From NCBI RefSeq assembly GCF_003114855.1, contig NZ_BFBB01000007.1:248001-312000 (forward strand): a stretch of 64,000 nucleotides of DNA. Direction: 5' to 3'. Shown here in pieces: positions 43,146 to 51,763 of the stretch. Position numbers and translations under genes: made by a program. How positions within the stretch are numbered: the first letter of the stretch is position 1; the number at the start of each line of letters is the position of its first letter. Source of the DNA: Leptospira ryugenii. Its GTDB lineage: Bacteria > Spirochaetota > Leptospiria > Leptospirales > Leptospiraceae. A model generated the notes under the pieces. It was not told where the DNA came from, did no database searches, and was given only the letters and a program-made list of their open reading frames with translations.

Positions 43146-44054
43146 CTACGTTTTTTTGGATGATGCCAGATTCTTTTTAAGGAAAGAACTTAGAATTTGA
43201 TTAAATTCATCGGGCGACTCTGCAAATGGTATATGCCCAACTGGTAACTCAACGTATTCCGATTGTTTGACTCTTCCGTGTAACTCCTGGCCGAACTTTC
43301 TCTCAATGACAGGGTCATCTTTACCCCATATGATGAGAACTGGGACTTGGATTTTTGCGACATCCTCTCTTAGGTTATAGTCCTTCTCCAGAAAACTTGC
43401 CCAGATAGCAGAGTTGTTTTGGATGGAACCTTCTTTGTCCTTTGATCTTTCAATGCGTTTAAGAATATGATGAGTGTATTCATTCTCTTGTTTGATATAA
43501 AATCTAGGAAATTGATTCCAAACAAGCGAAGTAAACCACTCTTTGGATTTCAATTTTATGAAAGATGTAGAAAAAATATCCAATTCATTCATCCCTCCCG
43601 TATCTACAAGTATAAGAGCTTTTGTGAGATCGGGATTTTCGATGCTCAACTTCATGGCAGCATAACCACCCACTGAATTCCCCAAGATGATGGGATTTTG
43701 AATCTTTAACCTGCCACAAATCTCTTTCAGTATTTCTGGATATCCTATCGAAGAAATCTTTGCGTTTTCTTTCCACTCTGACTTTCCATGTCCAGGCCAA
43801 TCGATTGATGTTACCGTATAACTCTTGCTTAGTTCATTACTGATCGAATCAAAATCATGGTGGTCATGACCTGCAGCATGCAATAGAATCATATGGGGCC
43901 CCTTGCCTTTTTGGTAGTAGGCAATTCGGGAGTTGGGTAGATCTAAAACAGAAGTTGGCGTATCATCTGTGAGTGGTATATCTTTTTCCGAAATGCTAAC
44001 ACAAGATACAAAAAGGAAAACCAATAGAGATCGAATCAGGTTTTGAATGTTCAT
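43146..44054 (-). CDS. Alpha/beta hydrolase lipoprotein
   Basis: 302 aa. Signal with lipobox FVSC (Cys18). Alpha/beta-hydrolase fold: oxyanion 'ILLHAAGHDHHDF', nucleophile elbow 'ILGNSVGGYAA', acid 'IIWGKDDPVI', His in 'ELPVGHIPFAESPDEF'. Complete Ser-Asp-His triad. Esterase or lipase-like, attached to the envelope; substrate unknown. It lies 47 nt downstream of the start of the FIST-cyclase on the same strand. Confidence 0.87.
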   Translation of the reverse strand: MNIQNLIRSLLVFLFVSCVSISEKDIPLTDDTPTSVLDLPNSRIAYYQKGKGPHMILLHAAGHDHHDFDSISNELSKSYTVTSIDWPGHGKSEWKENAKISSIGYPEILKEICGRLKIQNPIILGNSVGGYAAMKLSIENPDLTKALILVDTGGMNELDIFSTSFIKLKSKEWFTSLVWNQFPRFYIKQENEYTHHILKRIERSKDKEGSIQNNSAIWASFLEKDYNLREDVAKIQVPVLIIWGKDDPVIERKFGQELHGRVKQSEYVELPVGHIPFAESPDEFNQILSSFLKKNLASSKKT

Positions 44055-44141
44055 GAAAAAAGCCTAATCCGATTTCGATTGGAAAGTCAAGGTGACAAAC
44101 TTTTTCGTAAGGGAAACTCTCTTAACATAGGATAATTCATT

Positions 44142-44190
44142 TTTTAAAAAAGAGAAAAAAAGGAATCACTCCAAACCCATTGGATTTGGA
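44142..44190 (-). terminator. Possible terminator of the oxidoreductase operon
   Basis: On the minus strand a hairpin TCCAAA...TTTGGA (44170-44175 with 44185-44190; inner CC/GG, one mismatch, ATT loop) is followed after 8 nt by a T-rich run (44138-44161). It lies 82 nt beyond the stop of the ferredoxin-reductase gene. The stem is weak. Confidence 0.35.
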
Positions 44191-44271
44191 TAGGAGCGGT
44201 TTAGCTACTCTTTCATGCTCGGGAAAAATGCAATATATTCATTTTCGTTCGATGTAAACTTTCGATGTTTT

Positions 44272-45453
44272 CTACAATTCGATGGAAATATCTTCCGTCG
44301 GAAATGCAACACAGGAATGGATGTAGCCAAACTTTTTATCTGACTTTCTGATCTTCGCTTCAGAGGGAGAAAAAACAGTCCCCGAAACCAAGCGCACCCG
44401 GCAAAGGCTACACTCACCTGATCGACAAGCATTCTCAGTGGAAAATCCATTCCGTTCCAAACTATTGAGGAGAGGCTCACCTACCTCTGTTTGGAAGGAG
44501 TGACCTTTTCCAACTTTAACAGTGACTTTATTTCCTTTTGTTGCATGGCTAGGCCAACCAGGCATAGTCTCCGGATTTTTTGGCGGTCCATTTCCATCGA
44601 TTAGGATACGCCCTGTCCGCACTCCTAAAGAAGTAAGAAGTTCTATAGCATTTTCGTTGAAGGGAGTAGGCCCACAAATATAATACATCTTTGACTCTGG
44701 TTTATCTAACAAAGCAGATAACTTATCTTTTGTTAGTCGTCCACGATTTCCCTGGTAAGTAGGGCCTGCTTCTCTTGACAAAAATTCAGTAAGGGTAAAC
44801 CGTTTCTCCGACAGGGCAATCTTTCGAAGCTCTTCCATGAAAATGACATCATTTTCGTAACTATTGGAATAGATGATATGAAAGTGAAAGTCCTTTTGGC
44901 TTGCTCGAAATGTATTTAGCATACTCATCGCAGGTGCAATCCCCGATCCTCCCGCGAGGAAAACCAAATCATCCCCATGAAACAAGGGATTGTGATGAAA
45001 TGAGCCCATAGGCCCACTGCTTTCGAATTCATCTCCTACTTTTACTTCATCTAGAAGATAGGGACTTACAAATCCACCTTCTGCGCGTTTGATGGTCAGC
45101 TCATAACGATCACGTAAAATAGGAGAAGAAGAAATCGAATATGGCCTAGCGGTGAAAACACCTTTTATATTTACAAATAAATTTATATACTGTCCTGCTT
45201 GGAAAGGTGGTAGATTTTGATTGTTTTTTTGGGAAAAAATCAAAGTACTTGTGGAAGGTGTTTCATAGCGGATTTCTTTTAAAACAAGTTGTAATCTCTT
45301 TGGATGCAATTTTTCAACTGTCTTTTTGACATTCCCTTTTTGAGAAGAAAAGTCTTGGCCTGTTTTTTCCAATGATTCTTTTTCAAGTAATGCATCTTTA
45401 TATCCTATAACTTCATTTAATACTCGATCTTGTTTTTCTAATTCAATGGACAT
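44272..45453 (-). CDS. FAD/NAD(P) ferredoxin reductase with C-terminal 2Fe-2S domain
   Basis: 393 aa. N-terminal extension of about 45 residues, FAD domain ('ARPYSISSSPILRDRYELTIKRAEGGFVSPYLLDEVKVGDEFESSGPMG'), NAD domain ('FLAGGSGIAPAMSMLNTF', 'YYICGPTPFNENAIELL'), and plant-type ferredoxin at the C-terminus with CxxxxCxxC ('NACRSGECSLCRVRL') and a distal Cys ('YIHSCVAFP'). It would pass electrons from NAD(P)H to a partner oxygenase or desaturase. 31 nt downstream of a CrtI-like oxidoreductase on the same strand, a plausible partner. Confidence 0.92.
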   Translation of the reverse strand: MSIELEKQDRVLNEVIGYKDALLEKESLEKTGQDFSSQKGNVKKTVEKLHPKRLQLVLKEIRYETPSTSTLIFSQKNNQNLPPFQAGQYINLFVNIKGVFTARPYSISSSPILRDRYELTIKRAEGGFVSPYLLDEVKVGDEFESSGPMGSFHHNPLFHGDDLVFLAGGSGIAPAMSMLNTFRASQKDFHFHIIYSNSYENDVIFMEELRKIALSEKRFTLTEFLSREAGPTYQGNRGRLTKDKLSALLDKPESKMYYICGPTPFNENAIELLTSLGVRTGRILIDGNGPPKNPETMPGWPSHATKGNKVTVKVGKGHSFQTEVGEPLLNSLERNGFSTENACRSGECSLCRVRLVSGTVFSPSEAKIRKSDKKFGYIHSCVAFPTEDISIEL

Positions 45454-45484
45454 ATTGTACCTCGTTTACTTTTGGTCAGAGCAA

Positions 45485-47017
45485 TTATTTTTCTATTTTG
45501 CTTTTGAAATCAGAATTCTTCTGTTTTGAAGATTTTAGGATCTTCCTAGCAGTATAGTAGCCATTCAGGTATGTTGGTTGGAAACCACCCATGCTTGTCC
45601 AACTACTTGCAGAGTAGAGACCCTCGATGGCATCTAAAGACTCTCGCATTAAACTTCCATCTTGGACAGATTGACGAAATCCATAAATAGCTCCACCTGG
45701 AGTGTTCAAATATCGCATCATTGTTAAAGGAGTGGCAACCTCAGCTTTTTCAATGTGTTTGCGAATTTTTGGATAAGCATGTTCTATTAAGGAAATCAAT
45801 TTGTCGCCAAATTCATATTTTGTGGCAATATAATCTTCTGCAGGAATATGTTTCCAAGCTTCGCCATACTGTAGAGCAACTAAAGTGACAACCGTTTTGC
45901 CTTTTGGAGCTAACTCTTCATCGATAAAATTATAGCAAGTTACCATTCCCCAATCGGGAGCATCTAAGGTATACATGCGGTCTTCTGTTACGTTTAGATC
46001 GGAGACAGACATGACAAAGGTCGATGCCGTTGTAAAACCTATTTCTTCTGGGGAAGCATCCAGACCTAAATATAGACAAACAGCCGATACACCCATTCTC
46101 CGAGACTTAAAGTCTTTTAAGACTGATTCCGGCACTTTCTCTTGGAGTAATTCATGGTAAGTGATCAATGGACTTGCGTTAGACACCACAAAATCGCATT
46201 CTACCACTTCGCCTGTTTCTAGTTGAACCGAGTGGACCCTTTGGTCTTTGGTAAATATTTTCTCTGCAGCGCAATTGAATTTCACTTCTCCACCTGCTTC
46301 CAAAAAGGAGTTGAGCAATGCATTGGACAGCATTTGAGACCCACCTTTTATATGCCAAGGTTTGTATTTGCAATAGAAGTATAACATACCTATAAATTCA
46401 GAGAAAACCAATTGAGATGTAGGGATTCCCACATAACTCCAGTATGGCGTAATAACATTGATCAATTTTTCATCTTTAAAATATTCAGCCAAAACCTCTC
46501 TCGTTGGCCTAAGTCCGTATTTTTTGAAATTTGGACATTTTGACTCAAGTTTGGAAGGGTCATTCGACAGTCGAACTCTTGGTAAAACATAATAGTACTC
46601 TTGTATCAAAGCCTCACTCATTGATAAAAAAGCTTCGATAGAATGCGCTTCTTCAGGATAGAGTTTGATCAGATGAGTTCTTAATTCATCCCAATCAGCG
46701 GGCAGGGTTTCATCTACATAACCGGGAATAATCACTCGGTATAAAGACTCATCTTGGACAAGTTCGATCTTATCCAATACTCCAAGCTCCTTAAAAATGC
46801 TACGCATGATAAAAGGTTCTGATTCTGTGCCAACTCCACTCAATTGGTGTAAAGCAACCTCAAATTCAAAATCTCCTCTTACAAAGGAGGTAGCACATCC
46901 ACCGGGTATGTTATGGCGCTCTAAAAGTAAGGTTTTTTTGCCTTCTTTTTGAAGCCGAGTAGCCGCCATCAAACCTGCATTCCCTGCCCCAATCACTACA
47001 CTGTCATACTTTTCCAT
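45485..47017 (-). CDS. CrtI/phytoene-desaturase-like FAD oxidoreductase
   Basis: 510 aa from ATG 47017, with AGAGG 5 nt upstream; an upstream in-frame start at 47044 adds nine residues. Dinucleotide-binding motif 'YDSVVIGAGNAGLMAATRLQKEGKKTLLLERHNIPGGCATSF' and C-terminal FAD motif 'GLYSASSWTSMGGFQPTYLNGYYTARKIL'. Middle parts ('WHIKGGSQMLSNALLNSFLEAGGEVKFNCAAEKIF') are typical of carotenoid isomerase/desaturase and retinol-saturase relatives. It heads an operon with the reductase and diverges from the TetR at 47196; substrate unknown. Confidence 0.88.
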   Translation of the reverse strand: MEKYDSVVIGAGNAGLMAATRLQKEGKKTLLLERHNIPGGCATSFVRGDFEFEVALHQLSGVGTESEPFIMRSIFKELGVLDKIELVQDESLYRVIIPGYVDETLPADWDELRTHLIKLYPEEAHSIEAFLSMSEALIQEYYYVLPRVRLSNDPSKLESKCPNFKKYGLRPTREVLAEYFKDEKLINVITPYWSYVGIPTSQLVFSEFIGMLYFYCKYKPWHIKGGSQMLSNALLNSFLEAGGEVKFNCAAEKIFTKDQRVHSVQLETGEVVECDFVVSNASPLITYHELLQEKVPESVLKDFKSRRMGVSAVCLYLGLDASPEEIGFTTASTFVMSVSDLNVTEDRMYTLDAPDWGMVTCYNFIDEELAPKGKTVVTLVALQYGEAWKHIPAEDYIATKYEFGDKLISLIEHAYPKIRKHIEKAEVATPLTMMRYLNTPGGAIYGFRQSVQDGSLMRESLDAIEGLYSASSWTSMGGFQPTYLNGYYTARKILKSSKQKNSDFKSKIEK

Positions 47018-47048
47018 GGGAACCTCTTTCTCACTTAGACACAATCAA

Positions 47049-47065
47049 TCTTTACAATGTAAAGA
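47049..47065. promoter_or_regulatory. Predicted TetR operator
   Basis: TCTTTACAATGTAAAGA is a perfect 8+1+8 palindrome in the 178-nt gap between the oxidoreductase start and the TetR gene at 47196. The same core TTTACAATGT is at 32695-32704, beside a similar TetR. Confidence 0.62.
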
Positions 47066-47195
47066 TAGCAAGACCAATTTTAATCTCTTTTCGTAAAAAA
47101 TATCGATTTTAGATTTCCATAGAATCGGGGGGAAATATTCTGAATTTGAAATTGAGGAGTTTTAGGGGCAAAATCCCAATTCATCTATCTGCTTC

Positions 47196-47810
47196 ATGAC
47201 ACAAAAGCGAACCAAAATCACAAAGGAAGACTCGAGCTATCACCACGGAGAGTTAAAAAAAGCCCTCGTGATTGCAGCAAGAAAGATCCTTAAAAAGCAA
47301 GGATTGGATGCACTCTCTTTGCGAAGTCTTGCACGAGAACTAGGTGTCAGCCAAATGGCACCCTATGCACACTTCAAAGATAAACAAGCATTGGTCCAAG
47401 CCATAGCTTCCTCTGGTTATGAAGAACTCGCCATCCGAATGATAGAAGCTCAGAAACAAAATGCAAATGCGAAAGGTCGTGGGCTCGCCTATATCTACGG
47501 AGTTGAGTACATATTGTACGCAATTGAAAATCCAGATTTATACCGATTGATGTTGAGTCAGATCAATCCAATCAAACAAAGCACACAAAAACAAAAAAAT
47601 CGAGAAGTGTGGAATATTTCGCAAAGGCCTTTTTTACTCTTATTTTCTGCATTTGCAAATGATAAAATGAACAAAGAGACCGCTTATGCGAAAGCTCTTG
47701 GTTCCTGGTCGATCGTCCATGGAATCGCAACTCTTGCCATTGACGGACATCTAGACCTTCCAGAGGGAATGGATATCATACAATTGTTTCAAATGACTAT
47801 AGAATCATAG
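47196..47810 (+). CDS. TetR-family regulator (YHHGELK group)
   Basis: 204 aa. DNA-binding domain 'SSYHHGELKKALVIAARKILKKQGLDALSLRSLARELGVSQMAPYAHFKDKQALVQAIA' (about 12-70) and a WHG-type C-terminal domain ('KALGSWSIVHGIATLAIDGHLDLP'). It is the paralogue of the regulator at 32025-32690, and both have an adjacent site with the TTTACAATGT core. It probably represses the divergent CrtI-like/reductase operon and itself. Confidence 0.9.
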   Translation: MTQKRTKITKEDSSYHHGELKKALVIAARKILKKQGLDALSLRSLARELGVSQMAPYAHFKDKQALVQAIASSGYEELAIRMIEAQKQNANAKGRGLAYIYGVEYILYAIENPDLYRLMLSQINPIKQSTQKQKNREVWNISQRPFLLLFSAFANDKMNKETAYAKALGSWSIVHGIATLAIDGHLDLPEGMDIIQLFQMTIES

Positions 47811-48674
47811 CTAAGAATCCCGCAGGGCAAAATAAAGGTCGGTGACTATAGCATCTCTGGGTTCACGTTTCAAATAAACTTCGAAGGGGGCAAGGTTCGC
47901 CAAACGTCTGTGAAACTTCGGAAAAAATTCGTTGATGATAACTTCGTAAACTTTGGGCAAAGAATCATAAGGCAATCGAACACGTATCTGCACTCTGTCT
48001 CCTCCCTCTACTCTTTGTAAGCCCAATCCGTGCGGAACTTGGATTTTCGGTGAAACGGGAATGCCAATATCAAATCTGATTTTATCTGGCTCTGTGATGT
48101 CGGGATCGTCCTGGGAGATACCAATCCACTTCTGGTCATGAGCGGAGTGTTTTTGTTTAGAAAGCCATTCGTAAATGGCTGAGAGAAAAGTAGGATCCTC
48201 TGGAAATCCTGGCATCTCATGGTAGGGCCCGATACGGCGCCTGTAAAGCAAATGGAAGGAAGAAATCTTTTTTATACATATATCTGCACTAGAGATTCCG
48301 AATGGTTCTAGAGCTAGTAATCCACCGAAGTTCTTCGGATTGGTTTGGAATTTCTTTCGGTATGCGGCAGGAGTAATACCCAAAGTCTTCCGAAAGGCTT
48401 TGGTAAAGGCTTCTTGGCTCGTATAACCTGCTTCTAAGGCTATTTCTAAAATCGGAAAGGAAGTGGTTTTGATTTCAAAGGCGGCTTTTTCGAGACGCAA
48501 GCGCCTAACGTAGTCCTTGACATTCTCTGACTGGAATTGCGAAAACAATCTATGAAAATGCCAAGGAGAATAGGTAGAGAAAAAGGCTAGTTCGTTTAAC
48601 GCGAATTCTTCGGAAAGATTAGATTCTAATTTTTCCCAAATCGGATATAAGAATGAGTCTTTCTTTGACCGCAA
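47811..48674 (-). CDS. AraC-type regulator with GyrI-like effector domain
   Basis: 287 aa from TTG 48674. N-terminal AraC domain (about 10-110; 'LNELAFFSTYSPWHFHRLFSQFQSENVKDYVRRLRLEKAAFEI', 'ILEIALEAGYTSQEAFTKAFRKTLGITPAAYRK') and C-terminal GyrI/Rob-type ligand domain (about 125-285; 'HLLYRRRIGPYHEMPGFPEDP', 'DIGIPVSPK', 'FEVYLKREPRD'). No ATG is available in frame near the N-terminus. This group senses small molecules such as antibiotics or xenobiotics. It lies 11 nt after the VOC lipoprotein and is probably co-transcribed with it. Confidence 0.88.
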   Translation of the reverse strand: MRSKKDSFLYPIWEKLESNLSEEFALNELAFFSTYSPWHFHRLFSQFQSENVKDYVRRLRLEKAAFEIKTTSFPILEIALEAGYTSQEAFTKAFRKTLGITPAAYRKKFQTNPKNFGGLLALEPFGISSADICIKKISSFHLLYRRRIGPYHEMPGFPEDPTFLSAIYEWLSKQKHSAHDQKWIGISQDDPDITEPDKIRFDIGIPVSPKIQVPHGLGLQRVEGGDRVQIRVRLPYDSLPKVYEVIINEFFPKFHRRLANLAPFEVYLKREPRDAIVTDLYFALRDS

Positions 48675-48685
48675 ACATTAGTAAA

Positions 48686-49180
48686 CTATTCTCTTTTCTG
48701 CACAAAGTCAAGACCGATTCCATTGGGATCTAACATCGTAAAGTGAACATCCCCCCACTCTTCTTTTGTCATCGGAAGGTCAATAGGCGCACCGGCTTCA
48801 GACATTCGTTTATAGAGAGCCTCGATGTCATCTGATTCGATGATGAGCCAGATTCCCTGGCCAGTGTAAGACTTTTGGAAATAGGATTTTCTGACGGCTA
48901 CTTGGTTTGGCAACATAAAGGCAAGCTCTCTGTCCTTTACTTCCGGATGAGACAAAAGCAGGAACCATTCTGACTCAAACTTGACTTGCCATCCGAGCCA
49001 TTTTTGGTAGAAGTCTTTGGTTTCTTTCAGCCTATCGGTGATAATTCCGGTTTGGATGATCCCTGCTGCTTTTGTCTTTGGGTTCCCATCGATCTCTTTC
49101 TCTTTTTGGCATTGGGTAAAGCTTAGGCAAAGCATGAGGATACTCATCGAGGTTCTTACATTTTGTACGATTGGATTCAT
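48686..49180 (-). CDS. Glyoxalase/VOC-fold lipoprotein
   Basis: 164 aa. Signal with lipobox FTQC (Cys24). The mature part is a VOC domain: 'GIIQTGIITDRLKETKDFYQKWLGWQVKFES', 'WLIIESDDIEALYKRMSEAGAPIDLPMTKEEWGDVHFTMLDPNGIGLDFVQ'. VOC proteins bind metals or small molecules (glyoxalase, bleomycin-resistance type). A lipid-anchored version is not common. Upstream of the AraC-GyrI gene on the same strand. Confidence 0.85.
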   Translation of the reverse strand: MNPIVQNVRTSMSILMLCLSFTQCQKEKEIDGNPKTKAAGIIQTGIITDRLKETKDFYQKWLGWQVKFESEWFLLLSHPEVKDRELAFMLPNQVAVRKSYFQKSYTGQGIWLIIESDDIEALYKRMSEAGAPIDLPMTKEEWGDVHFTMLDPNGIGLDFVQKRE

Positions 49181-49282
49181 GGTAATCTCCTTACAAATCC
49201 AATCGTATAAGATTTCTCAGCTTAGGTTTGGATCAATTTTGCGATTTTGATAGAAATACGTAAAGGCGGAAAGATAGAATGC

Positions 49283-49888
49283 TTATGTGTTTGCCAAAAC
49301 GTTTTGTGAAGGAAGTGCAAAACGAACCATCTCTAAGGTAAAGGGCAAACGTTCCAGAGTCGATTCCAATTTAGAAATCACCCCGATGCCATTGTAGAGA
49401 GTGTACAAGTACTCGGCAATCTCACGGGCCTTCAAATCGGAACGTAACTCTCCGACTTGGATGCCCTCTTGGATTTTATCTGTAAATATTTGGATGATTT
49501 TGATTTTGTGTTCTTTCAAAAAGGATTGGATCTCAGCATCTGCAGGGGCCATTTCTGTGGAGGTATTAACCAAAAAACAACCTCGTCTCTTCGCATCTTG
49601 GTTGAGAGCACAAAAGGTATTTTCAAATAACTTTGCAAAGGCGACTCGCACGGAAGAAATCTCCGAAAATAGAGTCTGCAAAAGCTGAAAGTTCATATTT
49701 TGGTACTGGACCAATCCCTTTAAGAAGATATCTTTTTTACCACCAAAGGAATTGTAAATGCTCGAACGATTTAAAGAGAGGGTATTGGCCAGGTCATCCA
49801 TAGACGTTGCATGGTAGCCCTTTTCCCAGAATAGATCCATTGCCTGGTGTAAACTTTCTTCGTACGAAAATGACTTTTCTCTACTCAT
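49283..49888 (-). CDS. TetR/AcrR-family regulator
   Basis: 201 aa from ATG 49888, chosen because 'MSREKSFSYEESLHQAMDLFWEKGYHATSMDDLANTLSLNRSSIYNSFGGKKDIFLKGL' then starts like its relatives; a GTG at 49933 adds 15 residues. C-terminal part with 'RRGCFLVNTSTEMAPADAEIQSFLKEH' matches the AcrR-like group that often controls NADPH-dependent oxidoreductases. It follows the SDR gene on the same strand, and the two palindromes upstream of the SDR are its likely operators. Confidence 0.87.
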   Translation of the reverse strand: MSREKSFSYEESLHQAMDLFWEKGYHATSMDDLANTLSLNRSSIYNSFGGKKDIFLKGLVQYQNMNFQLLQTLFSEISSVRVAFAKLFENTFCALNQDAKRRGCFLVNTSTEMAPADAEIQSFLKEHKIKIIQIFTDKIQEGIQVGELRSDLKAREIAEYLYTLYNGIGVISKLESTLERLPFTLEMVRFALPSQNVLANT

Positions 49889-49943
49889 ACAGGTTCTGGC
49901 ATTTCCCTGGCTCAATGCTCTCTCACTCGCCACAGAAAATCAA

Positions 49944-50699
49944 TCAATTCCCAGAATTGATATGCCATCCCCCATCGATGGTGATATTGGCTCCATTGAT
50001 ATAAGCAGATTCATCGGATGCTAGAAACGTCACAAGTTTTGCAATCTCCTCTGGTTTTCCAAATCGTTTGAGTGGGTTTTTATTCGCAAGATGATCAGCC
50101 GTGCCTTGGATCTGTTCTTCGCTCATCCCTGTTTTGCCAAAGATGGGAGTCGAAACTGGTCCAGGGCTAACCACATTCACTCGGATTTTTTTGGGGGCAA
50201 ATTCTGTCATGGCCACCCGGCTGTAGGCATTGAGGGCCGCCTTGGAAGCTGCATAGATCGCCGAATTGGCTACCCCGACTTCTTCTGCCATCGCTGTGGA
50301 AATGTTGATCACGCTGCCACCTTCCCGCAGAAGGGGCACAGTCTTCTCAATCGTGAACACAGCACCTTTGAAATTGGCACCTACCACTTGGTCAAAGAGT
50401 TGTTCTGAATTGTTACCAATTGGCGCGCCGAAGAAAACGCCAGCATTCACAGTCAAAACATCAATGCCCTTTTCTTGGGATTGGAGAGTGGCCACCATTC
50501 GGTCCAAAGAGGCAAGATCGGTTACATCAGCCGTAATCCCTTGTACTCCCAAATCCTCTGCAGCCTTCTTTACCTTTGCCTCATCTCTTCCAGTGATATA
50601 GACTTTGGCACCTGCTTCTTTCAGGGCCTTGGCAGTTGCGTACCCTATCCCGCTATTGCCTCCTGTCACGACCGCTACCTTACCGTTCAATTGTCCCAT
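49944..50699 (-). CDS. SDR-family oxidoreductase
   Basis: 251 aa from ATG 50699, with AGGAG 7 nt upstream; the frame opens at 50714. SDR motifs: 'VVTGGNSGIGYATA', 'TVNAGVFF' (NAG), Ser in 'INISTAMAEE', 'YAASKAAL' (YxxxK), 'NITIDGGWHINSGN'. NAD(P)-dependent; substrate unknown. First gene of an operon with the TetR, with two operator-like palindromes over its promoter, so it is probably induced by a reactive compound that the TetR senses. Confidence 0.92.
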   Translation of the reverse strand: MGQLNGKVAVVTGGNSGIGYATAKALKEAGAKVYITGRDEAKVKKAAEDLGVQGITADVTDLASLDRMVATLQSQEKGIDVLTVNAGVFFGAPIGNNSEQLFDQVVGANFKGAVFTIEKTVPLLREGGSVINISTAMAEEVGVANSAIYAASKAALNAYSRVAMTEFAPKKIRVNVVSPGPVSTPIFGKTGMSEEQIQGTADHLANKNPLKRFGKPEEIAKLVTFLASDESAYINGANITIDGGWHINSGN

Positions 50700-50714
50700 T
50701 GTGTTTCTCCTCAT

Positions 50715-50770
50715 ATTCTGAAACGATCATTTCAGAATTCTATGGCCTATTTTGAAACGATCGTTTCAAA
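50715..50770. promoter_or_regulatory. Two TetR-type palindromic operators upstream of the SDR
   Basis: TTTGAAACGATCGTTTCAAA (50751-50770) is a perfect 20-bp palindrome. A second near-perfect copy with core CTGAAACGATCATTTCAG lies at 50718-50735 (flanks extend the dyad to 50715-50738). Their centres are 34 bp apart. They sit just upstream of the SDR ribosome site, so binding would block transcription of SDR-TetR. Confidence 0.75.
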
Positions 50771-50798
50771 TGCAAGGAGAAATAAGAAAAATGCACCA

Positions 50799-51659
50799 TC
50801 AAGGGCAGGAACTCACCTCTCGGATGAGCAGATCATCATTGTAGATAGTGCCTTGGGATAGGTTTGGCGAGGCATATAGCCCAAAATGGGCTTGTTCCAA
50901 AACGCCACAACCACCGGAAACCTTAGCCGTCGAAATGAGAACCTCATCTTGCCAAACCTTTGCCTCTCCTTGGTTCGGATCAAAATTGAGACAAGTTTTT
51001 AACTTCACCCATCTATTTTGTGGGAAGTTCACATTGGGATTCTGAAAGCTGAGATTACTCTGGTTGTGCAGAGGTACGTGCATCAGATAGGCTTTGTTCT
51101 TTGCGTCAGTATTGACGAGCACAACGCGACGCCAGCTATCAGAGGCATCTGCAGAAAATGTAGCGAAGCTAAACCAATCAGAATTTGTTAGGTTCATATC
51201 TAAATAAACAGATAGTTCAATCTGTACGGGAGTTTTAAATCCACCAGATGTAAGTTTATGGAGTTGTATGGTTGGATAGGCTCTGTGGTTGCAGTTTGTG
51301 GGAAAGGAACAACTGGGACCCTTAGCAGTAATCCTTGCCTTATGAGACAAATTACCCGTCACTTTCTGCTCGGAGGATAGTTCATGAGTGGCCGCAGATT
51401 GGTAATTGTTTGGTACGGAGTAAAAAAGAGAGAACTCAGATAACGATTCAAAACTCGTTTGGAAACTTTTGCCTGTTTGGACCTTTTGCAATTGGTCTTG
51501 GGTACAAACAATGGACGTTGCATTTTGATACGCTAGTGCAGTTAGACCTAGAAATCGTATCGCGTCTCCTTCACCACCGTCCTCTTTTTTGCAGGAAATG
51601 GCAAAGAGACAAGCAGAGAGAAGAAGGGTAACTTTGTAAGTTCTGATTTTTCCCTTCAT
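50799..51659 (-). CDS. Lipoprotein with possible jelly-roll domain
   Basis: 286 aa. Signal with lipobox AISC (Cys23). Mature part is beta-rich: 'TPVQIELSVYLDMNLTNSDWFSFATFSADASDSWRRVVLVNTD', 'FPQNRWVKLKTCLNF', 'GEAKVWQDEVLISTAKVSGGCGVLEQAHFGLYASPNLSQGTIYNDDLLI', resembling concanavalin-like/polysaccharide-lyase jelly-rolls. Six or seven Cys. No catalytic residues can be assigned; a carbohydrate-binding or surface role is possible. Confidence 0.75.
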   Translation of the reverse strand: MKGKIRTYKVTLLLSACLFAISCKKEDGGEGDAIRFLGLTALAYQNATSIVCTQDQLQKVQTGKSFQTSFESLSEFSLFYSVPNNYQSAATHELSSEQKVTGNLSHKARITAKGPSCSFPTNCNHRAYPTIQLHKLTSGGFKTPVQIELSVYLDMNLTNSDWFSFATFSADASDSWRRVVLVNTDAKNKAYLMHVPLHNQSNLSFQNPNVNFPQNRWVKLKTCLNFDPNQGEAKVWQDEVLISTAKVSGGCGVLEQAHFGLYASPNLSQGTIYNDDLLIREVSSCP

Positions 51660-51763
51660 CCAAGAAAGTATAAACGGATAGAAAGGCTCTGTCTTCTATT
51701 TTTCAGCTGGCTCTTGATTTTTGGTCGTAGCACATGAGAGGAGAGAAGTACCTTGCAGAGAAG

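Noticed and set aside
44205..44480. 91-aa minus-strand frame at the end of the ferredoxin reductase
   Set aside because: It overlaps the 2Fe-2S coding part in another frame and has no ribosome site.
50091..50861. Plus-strand frames of 105-128 aa opposite the SDR
   Set aside because: They are antisense to a clear SDR with all motifs and cross its operators.
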